From assembly GCA_050173895.1 (NCBI GenBank), contig JBFXKJ010000098.1, positions 1 to 12,648 on the forward strand: DNA of 12,648 nt, written 5' to 3'. The stretch comes from JBCFBK01 sp050173895. Lineage in GTDB: Bacteria > Bacteroidota > Bacteroidia > Bacteroidales > Prolixibacteraceae. Below the pieces are notes generated by a model, which worked only from the letters and a program-made list of their open reading frames with translations, made no database searches and was not told where the DNA came from. Positions within the stretch are counted from its first letter, which is position 1. Each line of letters starts with the position of its first letter. A program made the translations under genes and the position numbers. This document shows, piece after piece, positions 1 through 7,049 of this stretch.

Positions 1-448
1 TACCGGGATCAGTGCCGGCCAAAAGACGATAGATGGTTTGTCCTTCGCTGACGAAACTATCTTTCCTGCAGTAATGGCCCGTGGCCACGTAATCGGCGCC
101 GAACTTTATGCATTCGTCCATGAAAATATCGAACTTTATTTCCCGGTTGCATAAAACATCGGGGTTTGGCGTGCGGCCTTTGCCGTATTCCTCAAACATA
201 TAATCGACCACGCGCTGTTTATAGTCCTTGCTGAGGTCGACAATATGAAAAGGGATATCCAGTTTTTTTGCCACCATTTCAGCAATCAGCGCGTCATCTT
301 CCCAGGTACACTGGCCGGTGAGCGTCCCGGTGCGGTCGTGCCAGTTGATCATGAAAAGGGCCGTGACATCATAACCCTGCTGTTTTAACAGCCAGGCAGC
401 CACACTCGAATCTACCCCTCCCGACAATCCTATGACGACTTTCTTCAT
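1..448 (-). CDS. mnmA: tRNA-specific 2-thiouridylase MnmA (N-terminal 149 residues, cut by window edge)
   Basis: MnmA activates U34 of the Lys, Glu and Gln tRNAs with ATP and replaces the C2 oxygen with sulfur; it acts in the cytoplasm and takes sulfur from a relay or a cysteine desulfurase. The sequence shows the PP-loop ATP-binding motif SGGVDSS at residues 9-15, right behind the start. It also has the family motif TPNPDVLCNREIKF at residues 93-106, whose Cys100 corresponds to the first catalytic cysteine, followed by the ATGHY motif at 122-126. The reading frame is open from the ATG at 448 to the window edge, so roughly the first 40 percent of the protein is present; the second catalytic cysteine lies outside. 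The start is set by the ATG directly ahead of the conserved KKVVIGLSGG strand. No Shine-Dalgarno is visible; the leader is A/T-rich. Transcribed divergently from the beta-barrel gene at 671. Identification is secure. Confidence 0.96.
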   Translation of the reverse strand, partial: MKKVVIGLSGGVDSSVAAWLLKQQGYDVTALFMINWHDRTGTLTGQCTWEDDALIAEMVAKKLDIPFHIVDLSKDYKQRVVDYMFEEYGKGRTPNPDVLCNREIKFDIFMDECIKFGADYVATGHYCRKDSFVSEGQTIYRLLAGTDPG

Positions 449-470
449 TTTTTTTTATTGAATAGAACGA

Positions 471-501
471 CAAAAGTAGAAGGAAATTCGGAATTTGACA
501 A
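471..501 (-). promoter_or_regulatory. Bacteroidetes-type promoter candidate for mnmA
   Basis: On the minus strand a perfect TAnnTTTG -7 element (TACTTTTG, plus-strand 471-478) is preceded after 20 nt by TTG (plus-strand 499-501), matching the spacing of the Bacteroidetes primary-sigma promoter. It lies 22 nt upstream of the mnmA start, giving a short leader. Pattern match only. Confidence 0.55.
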
Positions 502-569
502 TTTCCCGGCTCTTCCTGTTGCGGGGAGCACAACATCGGCAAACAGGGGGTCTGTGTCTATAAAAATGA

Positions 570-577
570 TAACTTTG
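570..577 (+). promoter_or_regulatory. Promoter -7 element candidate for the beta-barrel gene
   Basis: TAACTTTG matches the Bacteroidetes -7 consensus TAnnTTTG. It sits 93 nt before the ATG at 671, implying a leader of roughly 85 nt. No convincing TTG -33 element is seen at the usual spacing, so support is weaker than for the divergent mnmA promoter. Confidence 0.4.
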
Positions 578-670
578 TCCGGTTAGTTTGCCTGTTGAGA
601 AAGAGGGAAACATCTTTGGTTCTGTTTTTGATGTACATTGAAAAATCCAGCAAATTAAAATTAATAGATT

Positions 671-1297
671 ATGAAGCGAGTTAACATTCTGTTGTTTTGT
701 TTGATATGTGCCATTCCGGCCTTCTCCCAGTCGAAATTCTTTGTGGGTTTGAACGCCGGGATCGACCACAATTTTAACAAGTACTATTCGCCGAACAGTT
801 ATGAGAAATTCGAAAATGGGAAGATGGATTACAGCGCGGCCCTGGATCTGGGGTACCGGTTTTCGGACAAAGTGCGGTTCCGGCTCTCGTCGGGCTACAA
901 CCAGTTCAGCTTCGGGCAGGAAAACAGTGCGCTGAAATCGGAAAGGACGCTTTACAATCTTTCGTTTACACCGCGGCTTGACTTCCGGGTTTGGAATGCA
1001 AAAAAACTGGAACTGTTCCTTTCGCCCGGTATCCGGCTTGAATATGTGATCACTTCTGACGGGGAGACCTGGTACGACGGCGGAGGGTATTCGCGGCAGA
1101 ATGTGTATGTAGCGGCCGATTACCGCGACAAGAACTCCGGATTCACGGGAGGCGCTCTTTTAAAGTACAATGTGAACGAACATCTTGGGGTGACGCTGGC
1201 CCCCGATTATACGATATTTGCCAACAAGGTTTATGAGCGCAACTCGGGTGTTCAGCATCGTGCGAGTGTGAAAGCGGGCATTGAATGGCGCTTTTGA
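671..1297 (+). CDS. Small outer-membrane beta-barrel protein (porin-like family)
   Basis: A 208-residue protein with a clear signal peptide (residues 1-20, hydrophobic core ending in PAFSQ, likely cleaved before SKFF). The mature part alternates short amphipathic strands rich in Tyr, Phe and Gly with polar turns (for example FFVGLNAG, YSAALDLGYRF, VRFRLSSGYNQF). It ends in GIEWRF with a terminal Phe, the usual signal for BAM-dependent outer-membrane insertion. This fits the outer-membrane beta-barrel families common in Bacteroidota, of about 200 residues and eight strands. Specific function is unknown; such proteins may be structural, adhesive or minor porins. The ATG at 671 is preceded by an A/T-rich leader with no Shine-Dalgarno, normal for the phylum. 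It is a single-gene unit: divergent from mnmA and convergent with the DUF4382 lipoprotein gene, from which it is separated by a terminator hairpin. Confidence 0.85.
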   Translation: MKRVNILLFCLICAIPAFSQSKFFVGLNAGIDHNFNKYYSPNSYEKFENGKMDYSAALDLGYRFSDKVRFRLSSGYNQFSFGQENSALKSERTLYNLSFTPRLDFRVWNAKKLELFLSPGIRLEYVITSDGETWYDGGGYSRQNVYVAADYRDKNSGFTGGALLKYNVNEHLGVTLAPDYTIFANKVYERNSGVQHRASVKAGIEWRF

Positions 1298-1304
1298 GCA
1301 CTTT

Positions 1305-1347
1305 AAAAAAAAGAGAGAGGCCGCCCTTTGACGGGCGAACCTCTCTT
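1305..1347 (-). terminator. Rho-independent terminator between convergent genes
   Basis: The hairpin has outer arms AGAGAGG (1314-1320) and CCTCTCT (1340-1346) and inner arms CGCCC (1322-1326) and GGGCG (1333-1337), with a 6-nt loop. Read on the minus strand it is followed by a run of eight U (A-run 1305-1312 on the plus strand), so it terminates the lipoprotein operon ending at 1380. On the plus strand the U-tract is poor, but the hairpin may also help end the beta-barrel transcript. Confidence 0.85.
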
Positions 1348-1379
1348 GTCAAAACTACAGCTTTCTTCCCACTAAAGCG

Positions 1380-2270
1380 TTAATTCCCGGTATTCGTTGT
1401 TGTGGTGGCAGCAGGTGCGGCGGGTGTGGGCGCCATGCTGATATCTACCACCGTTTTTTCCTGTTCTTTCACTTCCACGCCGGTCGCCTTAAATTCCTGA
1501 TACCCTTCGGCATTGGCCCTGATCCAGTAATTTCCGGGAAGCAGTCCGATTACAGCGTAATAGCCTTGTTCATTGGTGAGCGCGGTCGATATCACGAGCG
1601 TATCCTGGAGAACTTCCACGGGCACATTGACAATCGGTGTTTTGGCGGTGCTGTCAATCACTGTCCCCTCGATGCTTCCGGCGATATCTTTCACTGTTGC
1701 ACGGATTACCGGTTTGAAAATAAACCCTTTGATTCCGGCATGTGTGTTGGGATTACCCTGTACCACAAACGATTTGCTGACGTCGAAATCGAGGATCAGC
1801 GTAGTCGTTGAGCCGCCGGTGACTTCCAGTCCGTTCATGATGTTGATCTTCAGGCCGGAGCTGCTTCCGCTGGGGATCTTCATGTCGAACACCGTGTTCG
1901 CTTCGTCGTTCAAAACGATATTCGATTCCACAATGTGAAGGCGGAGCTGGTCGTAAACTCCCGGTTCAAGATCTGCTTCTCCGATTTTCGCGGTGACTCC
2001 GTTGCGAAGGTCAAGCAGGTTGAATTCCTGCTGCTCGTCAGAAATGACATAAAACTGCACGGAATCTTCCGATCCGCCTTTCCTGATCTCGATGCGGTCG
2101 ATGACGATGTTTGCTTCAGCCACCTGATCGGCGGGGAAGGGGGCATCGGTCAGCAATACATTTACTTTCCCTTTTGAGTCCGAAGTGGGCCCATCATCCT
2201 GTGTACAGGCGGGGAATAATCCTGCAAGCACACCAGCCAGCAGGAGCGACATTGTTTTTAACTTTTTCAT
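1380..2270 (-). CDS. DUF4382 lipoprotein with C-terminal carboxypeptidase-regulatory-like domain
   Basis: A 296-residue predicted lipoprotein. Residues 1-21 form a lipoprotein signal (KKLKT, hydrophobic core, then FPAC), with Cys22 the likely lipidated residue. The next residues TQDD resemble the acidic export signal that sends Bacteroidota lipoproteins to the cell surface. Residues about 33-190 match the DUF4382 pattern: a KVNVLLTDAP opening, a VNIVIDRIEI-like strand, FNLLDLRNG, a PGVYDQLRL segment. Residues about 200-282 are a carboxypeptidase regulatory-like beta-sandwich (GSIEGTVIDS, TNEQGYYAVIGLLPGNYWI). An Ala/Pro/Thr-rich tail ends the protein. DUF4382 has no established function; a surface binding or adhesion role is inference. 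The upstream GTG at 2300 is in frame but would precede the signal peptide with a charged stretch, so the ATG at 2270 is chosen. That ATG overlaps the TGA of the upstream FecR gene as ATGA, indicating translational coupling. Confidence 0.88.
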   Translation of the reverse strand: MKKLKTMSLLLAGVLAGLFPACTQDDGPTSDSKGKVNVLLTDAPFPADQVAEANIVIDRIEIRKGGSEDSVQFYVISDEQQEFNLLDLRNGVTAKIGEADLEPGVYDQLRLHIVESNIVLNDEANTVFDMKIPSGSSSGLKINIMNGLEVTGGSTTTLILDFDVSKSFVVQGNPNTHAGIKGFIFKPVIRATVKDIAGSIEGTVIDSTAKTPIVNVPVEVLQDTLVISTALTNEQGYYAVIGLLPGNYWIRANAEGYQEFKATGVEVKEQEKTVVDISMAPTPAAPAATTTTNTGN

Positions 2271-3133
2271 GATTTTGTCTTTTTGTTTGTAATGACACAC
2301 TTAGTTGAATGGAAGGCATAGTCAAGGTCCAGAGAACGGCAGACAATCCGGATAGCGGTTTCTGCTTCTGCGGTCTCAAGATTCCCGGAAAAGTGCAGGG
2401 GTTGGCGGGATTCCAGGCGAATGGAGATCTGGAAGAAATTTTCCAGGGCTGTCAGTACACCTGAGAGTTCTTCCCCGGAGAACGACCGCCTGAAATGGGC
2501 CATCTCCGGGTAAGCTGTTTGCAGCAGGGCAATTTTGTTATCTTCAAATGAATAGCCGGCGGGGATTCGCTGGAGCTTCTCCCCCTGCCTCAACCCGACA
2601 GCCCCTTCGAAACAGTTTACCACAATACCTCTGCCCGTTTCGGAAATCTGAAACCGCGTTCCAAAAACATTGATCTTTCCTTCACTTGTTTTAATTGTTA
2701 ATTTATTCCCCTTATTAACCTCGAAATATGCATCGCCTTGCAGCCTGACCTCCTTTTTCCACCAATACTTTGGATAACTCATCGCACTGTTGCTGTTCAG
2801 AATGACACGGGAATGATCAGGAAGCCTGAAAACCTGCACCTGAAGCGAATCGTTCTCCAGGTGCGTCACTGAAAGAAGGAAATGAAGAAGGAGAATGAAA
2901 ACCAGTGAGGCAGCAGCTGAGATTGCCAACCGGTAAGCAGGATTAAAGGATACCAACCTAATCCTGCGGGGGTTTTGACCTCCTTCTTCAATTTTACGTA
3001 ATAATTTACCCAATATGGCATCCTTATCCCTGACTGCAGGTACCACATACCTGCTGATCAGAAAGTCTGCCCCGCTGATTGACTTCGATGCAACGGGCAA
3101 ACACGGTGGATAATTTTTACCTGTCGGGTTCAT
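2267..3133 (-). CDS. FecR-family anti-sigma protein (second FecR of the cluster, directly downstream of the gap)
   Basis: Predicted inner-membrane sigma regulator of 288 residues. A short cytoplasmic N-terminus (about 1-66) contains LISRYVVPAVRDKDAILGKL, which aligns in spacing with the N-terminus of the FecR protein at 5556-6401. A transmembrane segment follows at about 67-90. The periplasmic FecR domain (about 97-200) has FRLPDHSRVILNSNSAMSYP, LQGDAYFEV and INVFGTRFQI. A C-terminal STN-like DUF4974 domain (about 215-285) begins near FRRSFSGEELSGVLTALENF. The frame stays open through the N-run into the receptor gene, but the ATG at 3133 is the natural start: it precedes a FecR-type N-terminus of normal length. 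The 37 bases between this ATG and the gap do not show what lies upstream. The cognate sigma gene is not visible; it may be missing in the gap, or this protein may share the sigma factor at 6407-6913. The 3' end overlaps the lipoprotein start by 4 nt. Confidence 0.85.
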   Translation of the reverse strand: MNPTGKNYPPCLPVASKSISGADFLISRYVVPAVRDKDAILGKLLRKIEEGGQNPRRIRLVSFNPAYRLAISAAASLVFILLLHFLLSVTHLENDSLQVQVFRLPDHSRVILNSNSAMSYPKYWWKKEVRLQGDAYFEVNKGNKLTIKTSEGKINVFGTRFQISETGRGIVVNCFEGAVGLRQGEKLQRIPAGYSFEDNKIALLQTAYPEMAHFRRSFSGEELSGVLTALENFFQISIRLESRQPLHFSGNLETAEAETAIRIVCRSLDLDYAFHSTKCVITNKKTKS

Positions 3134-3170
3134 ATACTTTAATTGCATTGACACCCCTACTATCCTTTGC

Positions 3171-3270
3171 NNNNNNNNNNNNNNNNNNNNNNNNNNNNNN
3201 NNNNNNNNNNNNNNNNNNNNNNNNNNNNNNNNNNNNNNNNNNNNNNNNNNNNNNNNNNNNNNNNNNNNNN
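3171..3270. other. Assembly gap of 100 N
   Basis: Exactly 100 N, the conventional placeholder for a gap of unknown size. The minus-strand frame entering from the right is the beta-barrel of a TonB-dependent receptor, while the sequence leaving on the left is the start of a FecR gene. The receptor stops at a SGSPYLVGG segment, which in related receptors is followed by about 100 or more further barrel residues, so the missing DNA is probably longer than 100 bases. Confidence 0.97.
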
Positions 3271-5569
3271 TCCCGCCGACAAGGTATGGGCTTCCTGAGT
3301 TGCAGGTCAGGTTTGTAGAGAAGATCCAACCCCCGTAGCGGGCCATTTCCGTCCATCTGATCCGGTGCCGCTGGTCATTGAAAGCGGGATAGGACAGGCC
3401 TTCATTAAAGCCGGCGAATTGTTCCACCCCTTTTGAAACCGACCAGGCCAGCATGTGCGTGAGGTACTTTTGCCTGTAGTGGACGAGCAGGTCCGCCCCG
3501 TAGTTTTCGGCTTCACCCTCTCGCGGGGTATAGGTGACGGTCTTATCTCTTGTGCCGCTCAGTTCGCCATACAGGTTCAGCTTATCTTTGGTTCTTCTGT
3601 AAAATAGTTCCGCCTCGGCTGTAAGGCCTTTTTTTTCATAGCGGACACCCCAGGCATGTTGTTGTGCTTTCAAAATCCCTTCTCCGGTGGGGTCAGGTAA
3701 ATACCATACGTGGTCGGCAACACCTCCGGCATCGATTTTCCGGATTTGTGAAAGAAACTGGTTGTAGAGCCCTCCGGAATAAAAGAGGTTCAGGTCGGGC
3801 ATCAGGTAGAGGCTTGCCCCAAACCGGGGTTGAACAAAAAAGTCGCCAGAGCTGCCTTCCCGGTTTACCCGCACCCCTGCTCTGATGCTTAGCTTGTCGG
3901 TCAGGCTGATTTTCTCCTGGAAATAAGCATGGAGCAGAGCGGCGTTCCTGTCGTATTGCGTGGAATCGACGGGTGTATTGCCCGATGAACTTTCAAAGCG
4001 GTAATGGTAACGCACATCATCAAAATCAACGCCCGCTCCAAGCTGATGTGTAAAGGATCCGGTTTTCAGTTCGGTCGACCAGCTTAGCCGGAGCTCCTGT
4101 AAATAGTTGGCGTCGACGTTGCTTTCTTCCTTTCCGCCTTTCCCCTGTTTGTTGGATGCCAGGCCGGCATAAGAAAGCGAATTGCGGCTGACTTCGTTAT
4201 AGCCGGCAGAAAAGCTGTGGCGCCAGTGATGTTGAGACTGGTACTTCCAGTTTGCGCTGAGCCCGGTATTCTTTATATCGGCCTGGTCGTTCCGGAACAA
4301 GCGGTCGTTGGTGTAAATAAACTCCCGGTCCTGCTTGTCGTTGCTGTTGAAGGCATTCAGCGTGACCTCCTGCCTCTCCGAGGGTTTGATGCTCAGCTTC
4401 AGGTTGAAATCGTCAAACCGGACGCCGGGGATCACCGATGCGGCTTCATTTGTGAGTGACTGTTGTTCAAGAATCTGTTTGTAGAGGTAGTTCTGCCATT
4501 GATCGATGTATGATCTCCGGTAGGCTCCGCTGAGGGATACCTTTTTACCCAGCGGGATTTGTCCTGCCGCATTGACATTCAGCAGGCCGGCCGACAGGTT
4601 GAGCGCCGGTTTGAAGTAATTGTACTGGCCGGTGAGTTCCACCATTCCCGCCACCCGTTCGCCGTAAGTGGCGTCGAATGCACCCCGTGAAACGAAAGCC
4701 TGCGAAATGAATTTGGCATTCAGCACGCTCATGTTGCCGAACAGGTGGCTTGTTTCCAGTACGGGCATACCGTCAAGGAGGATCAGGTTTTCGGAGGGGG
4801 AGCTGCCGCGGATGGAGATACCGGGCGTTTGGCCACCGGCGAGCTGAATTCCCGGGATCAGGCTGAGGGCGGTGATGAGATCGCTGTCGTCAATCCGCGG
4901 CAGGTTGGCCGACTGTGCCGGATTGAACGCAATCCGTTCCGACTCCTTATTCAGCGCGATCATATCTTTTTGTTCCTGGTAGACCTTTATTGCTTTCATC
5001 TGAACGGAATAGGGCCGGAGCCTGATCCGGTGGAACACGCCCGGTGAAATGCTCAGCACCGTATCCATCTGCTGGTAACCCAGATGGCTTATTTTTACTG
5101 ACATTCGGTCTGTTTCAGGCATCATCTGTGAGAAAATGCCCAGTTCGTTGGTGGTCGTTCCACTGGTTTTACCCAGAAGAATATGGCAAAACAGCAGGGG
5201 TTCTCCGGTTTCCCTGTCCGATACGGTCCCTTCAAATAAAAATGTTCTCCCGGGCGGAGACGGCGAAGGATCTGCGTACAACACGCATGTGCCGTCGATC
5301 CATTCATAAAGCAGATGATGCTTTGCCGAGATTTCATCCAGGAACCGCGATACAGGTACCGAGTCGAGTTCGAGGTTGACCGTTAATCCGGCGAGCAGGT
5401 CGGCATTGAATGCAAACCGGAGACGGTACGTGGACGATATTTCCTGCAGCAGCTCTCCGAGCTTTTGATCCTTCGCATGCACGGTGATATTTTTTTCCTG
5501 TGCCCCGGACGGCAAGGCCATCAGGAGAATAACAACCAGACAAACAATATATTGGCTATTCCTTTTCAA
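3271..5569 (-). CDS. STN-domain TonB-dependent outer-membrane receptor (FecA-like transducer; C-terminus lost in gap)
   Basis: Energised outer-membrane transporter with a signalling domain; 766 residues are visible. In order: signal peptide (1-24, ending ALPSGAQ); STN domain (about 27-97, ITVHAKDQKLGELLQEISS), which contacts the FecR protein; carboxypeptidase-regulatory-like domain (about 109-186, FEGTVSDRETGEPL, NELGIFSQ); plug domain (about 222-315, PRIDDSDLITALSLIPGIQ, ISIRGSSPSENLILLDGMPV, ERVAGMVELTG); then barrel strands up to FNDQRHRIRW and SGSPYLVGG at the gap. The last roughly 100-130 residues and the stop are missing. The only start giving a complete signal peptide is TTG at 5567-5569; a stop lies two codons upstream in frame. 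The gene overlaps the end of the FecR gene by 14 nt, so it is probably translated by coupling. The substrate cannot be read; FecA-like receptors of this build import siderophores, other metal complexes or small nutrients. The apparent single frame 5569-2267 is an artefact of reading through N. Confidence 0.92.
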
Positions 5570-6401
5570 GGATCATTAATTTGCCGTTTTCGATTTTCCA
5601 GTTGAATTGCATGGCGGTTGAAAGAATCTGAAGGGCCTGGCTGGTTTTGTCGACGTCAAGGCTGCCCGAAAATTTTCTGTCCAGAACAGGCTGGGGGGCT
5701 TCGAGCCGGAGGCCCTGCCGTTCACACAGGAGTGTCAGGACATCCCTCAAAGGACGGTTACTCCAGCGGTAGGTGCCCGGAGGCAGCGAGAGGACTTCCT
5801 GTGGATCAAAAGAGAAGGGACCCTCGGTCGAACTGCTGTCGAACAGAACGGATTGATTTGCTTTCAGGGTTGTTTCCTTCCCGTGGATCCGGATGCCCAC
5901 CGTTCCGGAGAAGCAGTCAATTCTGCCCGATGAGTCGCTGTAAGCCAGGATGTTGAAGCTGGTGCCCAGTACCGTCAGGTTGCCTCCCGGAAATTTCACC
6001 CGGAATTTTTTCCCGGGTTTTACCTGGAAGAAGGCTTCTCCCTTTAGCTTTAGCTCACGTTTGCCAAAATAGCTGTAAGTGATTTCAGAGCGTGCTTTCA
6101 GATTGACGCGGCTGCTGTCGGGGAGCCAGACGACCTGAGCCGCCTGCCCCTTGTTTTTGACGGGATGTGAAAAAAGTCCCAGCTTTGGTCCTGCAGTCAG
6201 CGTCAGCAGGAAAACCGCCGCTGCAGCGCCTGCCCACAGGACGAGTGAATATTTTTTTGCGGCGGGCTTCTTCGGTACGGATACCTTTGTGCCGGCAGCG
6301 ATTTTGTTGCTGAGGCTTTCCCATGCCTCCTCTTTCGTCCGGGAAGCAGGTACCTTCCAGCCTGAAAAATGTTGTTCCATGTCAAATTTCTGCTGCTCCA
6401 T
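5556..6401 (-). CDS. FecR-family anti-sigma factor (DUF4974 C-terminus)
   Basis: Predicted inner-membrane regulator of 281 residues that would hold or activate the ECF sigma factor encoded just upstream and receive the signal from the STN domain of the receptor encoded just downstream. A short cytoplasmic head (1-50, FSGWKVPASRTKEEAWESL) is followed by a transmembrane segment (about 51-70, YSLVLWAGAAAAVFLLTLTA). The periplasmic FecR domain (about 90-190) contains VWLPDSSRVNLKARSEITYS, LKGEAFFQV and LTVLGTSFNI. A C-terminal STN-like DUF4974 domain (about 213-278) contains RWSNRPLRDVLTLLCERQGL and FSGSLDVDKTSQALQIL. The ATG at 6401 lies 5 nt after the sigma stop codon, and the 3' end overlaps the receptor gene by 14 nt, so sigma, anti-sigma and receptor form one operon. 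The head is short compared with E. coli FecR (about 85 cytoplasmic residues), as is usual in Bacteroidota. Confidence 0.93.
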   Translation of the reverse strand: MEQQKFDMEQHFSGWKVPASRTKEEAWESLSNKIAAGTKVSVPKKPAAKKYSLVLWAGAAAAVFLLTLTAGPKLGLFSHPVKNKGQAAQVVWLPDSSRVNLKARSEITYSYFGKRELKLKGEAFFQVKPGKKFRVKFPGGNLTVLGTSFNILAYSDSSGRIDCFSGTVGIRIHGKETTLKANQSVLFDSSSTEGPFSFDPQEVLSLPPGTYRWSNRPLRDVLTLLCERQGLRLEAPQPVLDRKFSGSLDVDKTSQALQILSTAMQFNWKIENGKLMILEKE

Positions 6402-6406
6402 CGGGC

Positions 6407-6913
6407 TTAGAATTTTTGATCCATATTCTCTCTTAAAAACTTCAGGGCCTTTGTCATGTGCTTTTCCACAGCCTTTATGCTGATTTTCATTGTTTCAGCA
6501 ATCTCTGTATACGTGAGCCGGTCGATCCGGTTCATCAGGAAAATAACCCTTGTTTTTTCAGGAATCCTGCCGATCAGCTTCTGCAGGGCCTGGTCAAATT
6601 CTTTCAGCTCGAGCACAAACTCGGGCGATTGGTGATCCTGTTCCGGTATAAGCGAACTGATAAAAGTCAGATTTATTTTTTTTCTTCTGTGATATTTGAA
6701 AAAAAGATTCTTTGCGATGGTAAACAAATAAGCGCGGACGGTTTCTTTTTTTATCCGTCCCTGTTCCTCCCAAAAAGCAAGAAAAACATCCTGTGTCAGA
6801 TCTTCTGCCAGAGCAATATCGCCTGAGAGGTAATAAATATAATTTCGAATGTATTCAAAATAGTCGTTAAAAACGGTTTTAAACCAGTCGATATTCTGTT
6901 TTTCCTGCGTCAT
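6407..6913 (-). CDS. ECF-type RNA polymerase sigma-70 factor
   Basis: A 168-residue extracytoplasmic-function sigma factor, inferred to transcribe the downstream FecR and receptor genes. Region 2 lies at about residues 10-78 (FNDYFEYIRNYIYYLSGDIA, the core-binding helix AEDLTQDVFLAFWEE, then RAYLFTIAKNLFFKYHRRKK). Region 4 lies at about 107-163 (LIGRIPEKTRVIFLMNRID, with the helix-turn-helix LTYTEIAETMKISIKAVEKHM). There is no sigma region 3, as expected for ECF factors. The frame extends upstream to 7012, but those 33 extra residues are hydrophobic, unlike any sigma N-terminus. They also overlap a promoter match at 6937-6944 and a terminator at 6991-7025, so the ATG at 6913 (MTQEKQNIDWF) is chosen. 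It is the first gene of the minus-strand cluster. Confidence 0.93.
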   Translation of the reverse strand: MTQEKQNIDWFKTVFNDYFEYIRNYIYYLSGDIALAEDLTQDVFLAFWEEQGRIKKETVRAYLFTIAKNLFFKYHRRKKINLTFISSLIPEQDHQSPEFVLELKEFDQALQKLIGRIPEKTRVIFLMNRIDRLTYTEIAETMKISIKAVEKHMTKALKFLRENMDQKF

Positions 6914-6936
6914 CAGATCATGGTTAGCGAGCCATA

Positions 6937-6944
6937 CAAATATA
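6937..6944 (-). promoter_or_regulatory. Promoter -7 element candidate for the sigma/FecR/receptor operon
   Basis: On the minus strand TATATTTG matches TAnnTTTG perfectly and ends 23 nt before the ATG at 6913. The -33 position carries TTCG rather than TTTG at a 21-nt spacing, so the match is partial. Its position supports the shorter sigma start. Confidence 0.45.
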
Positions 6945-6990
6945 GAAAAAAAAATATCGGAGATGACGAATGAGAAGAATTGCAGCAAAC

Positions 6991-7025
6991 GCAAAAGAAC
7001 CCCGCCTTTCATAAAGGCAGGGTTC
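6991..7025 (-). terminator. Rho-independent terminator downstream of the glycosidase remnant
   Basis: Arms GAACCC+GCCTTT (6997-7002, 7004-7009) pair with AAAGGC+GGGTTC (7013-7018, 7020-7025), with one C/A mismatch and a 3-nt loop. On the minus strand the stem is followed by a short U-rich stretch (TTTTGCGTTTG). It lies 25 nt after the stop at 7050 and isolates the sigma operon from read-through. Confidence 0.75.
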
Positions 7026-7049
7026 AGTGCGGGAGGAAGGTTTAACTGT

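Noticed and set aside
455..769. 104-codon minus-strand frame upstream of mnmA
   Set aside because: It covers the divergent promoter region and the start of the beta-barrel gene, has no recognisable family and a low-complexity composition.
3117..3170. Short frame left of the gap on the minus strand ending KVYEPDR, and the frame reading QRIVGVSMQLKY, as possible C-terminus of the receptor or of a hidden sigma factor
   Set aside because: Too short to recognise. The QRIVGVSMQLKY frame looks a little like a last barrel strand but has no stop before the FecR gene, and the third frame stops after two codons. Nothing can be assigned without closing the gap.
6914..7012. N-terminal extension of the first sigma factor (33 hydrophobic residues from an ATG at 7012), as a membrane-anchored sigma
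   Set aside because: It overlaps a promoter match and a terminator hairpin, and ECF factors start near the MTQEKQNIDWF segment. The hydrophobicity comes from T-rich non-coding DNA.
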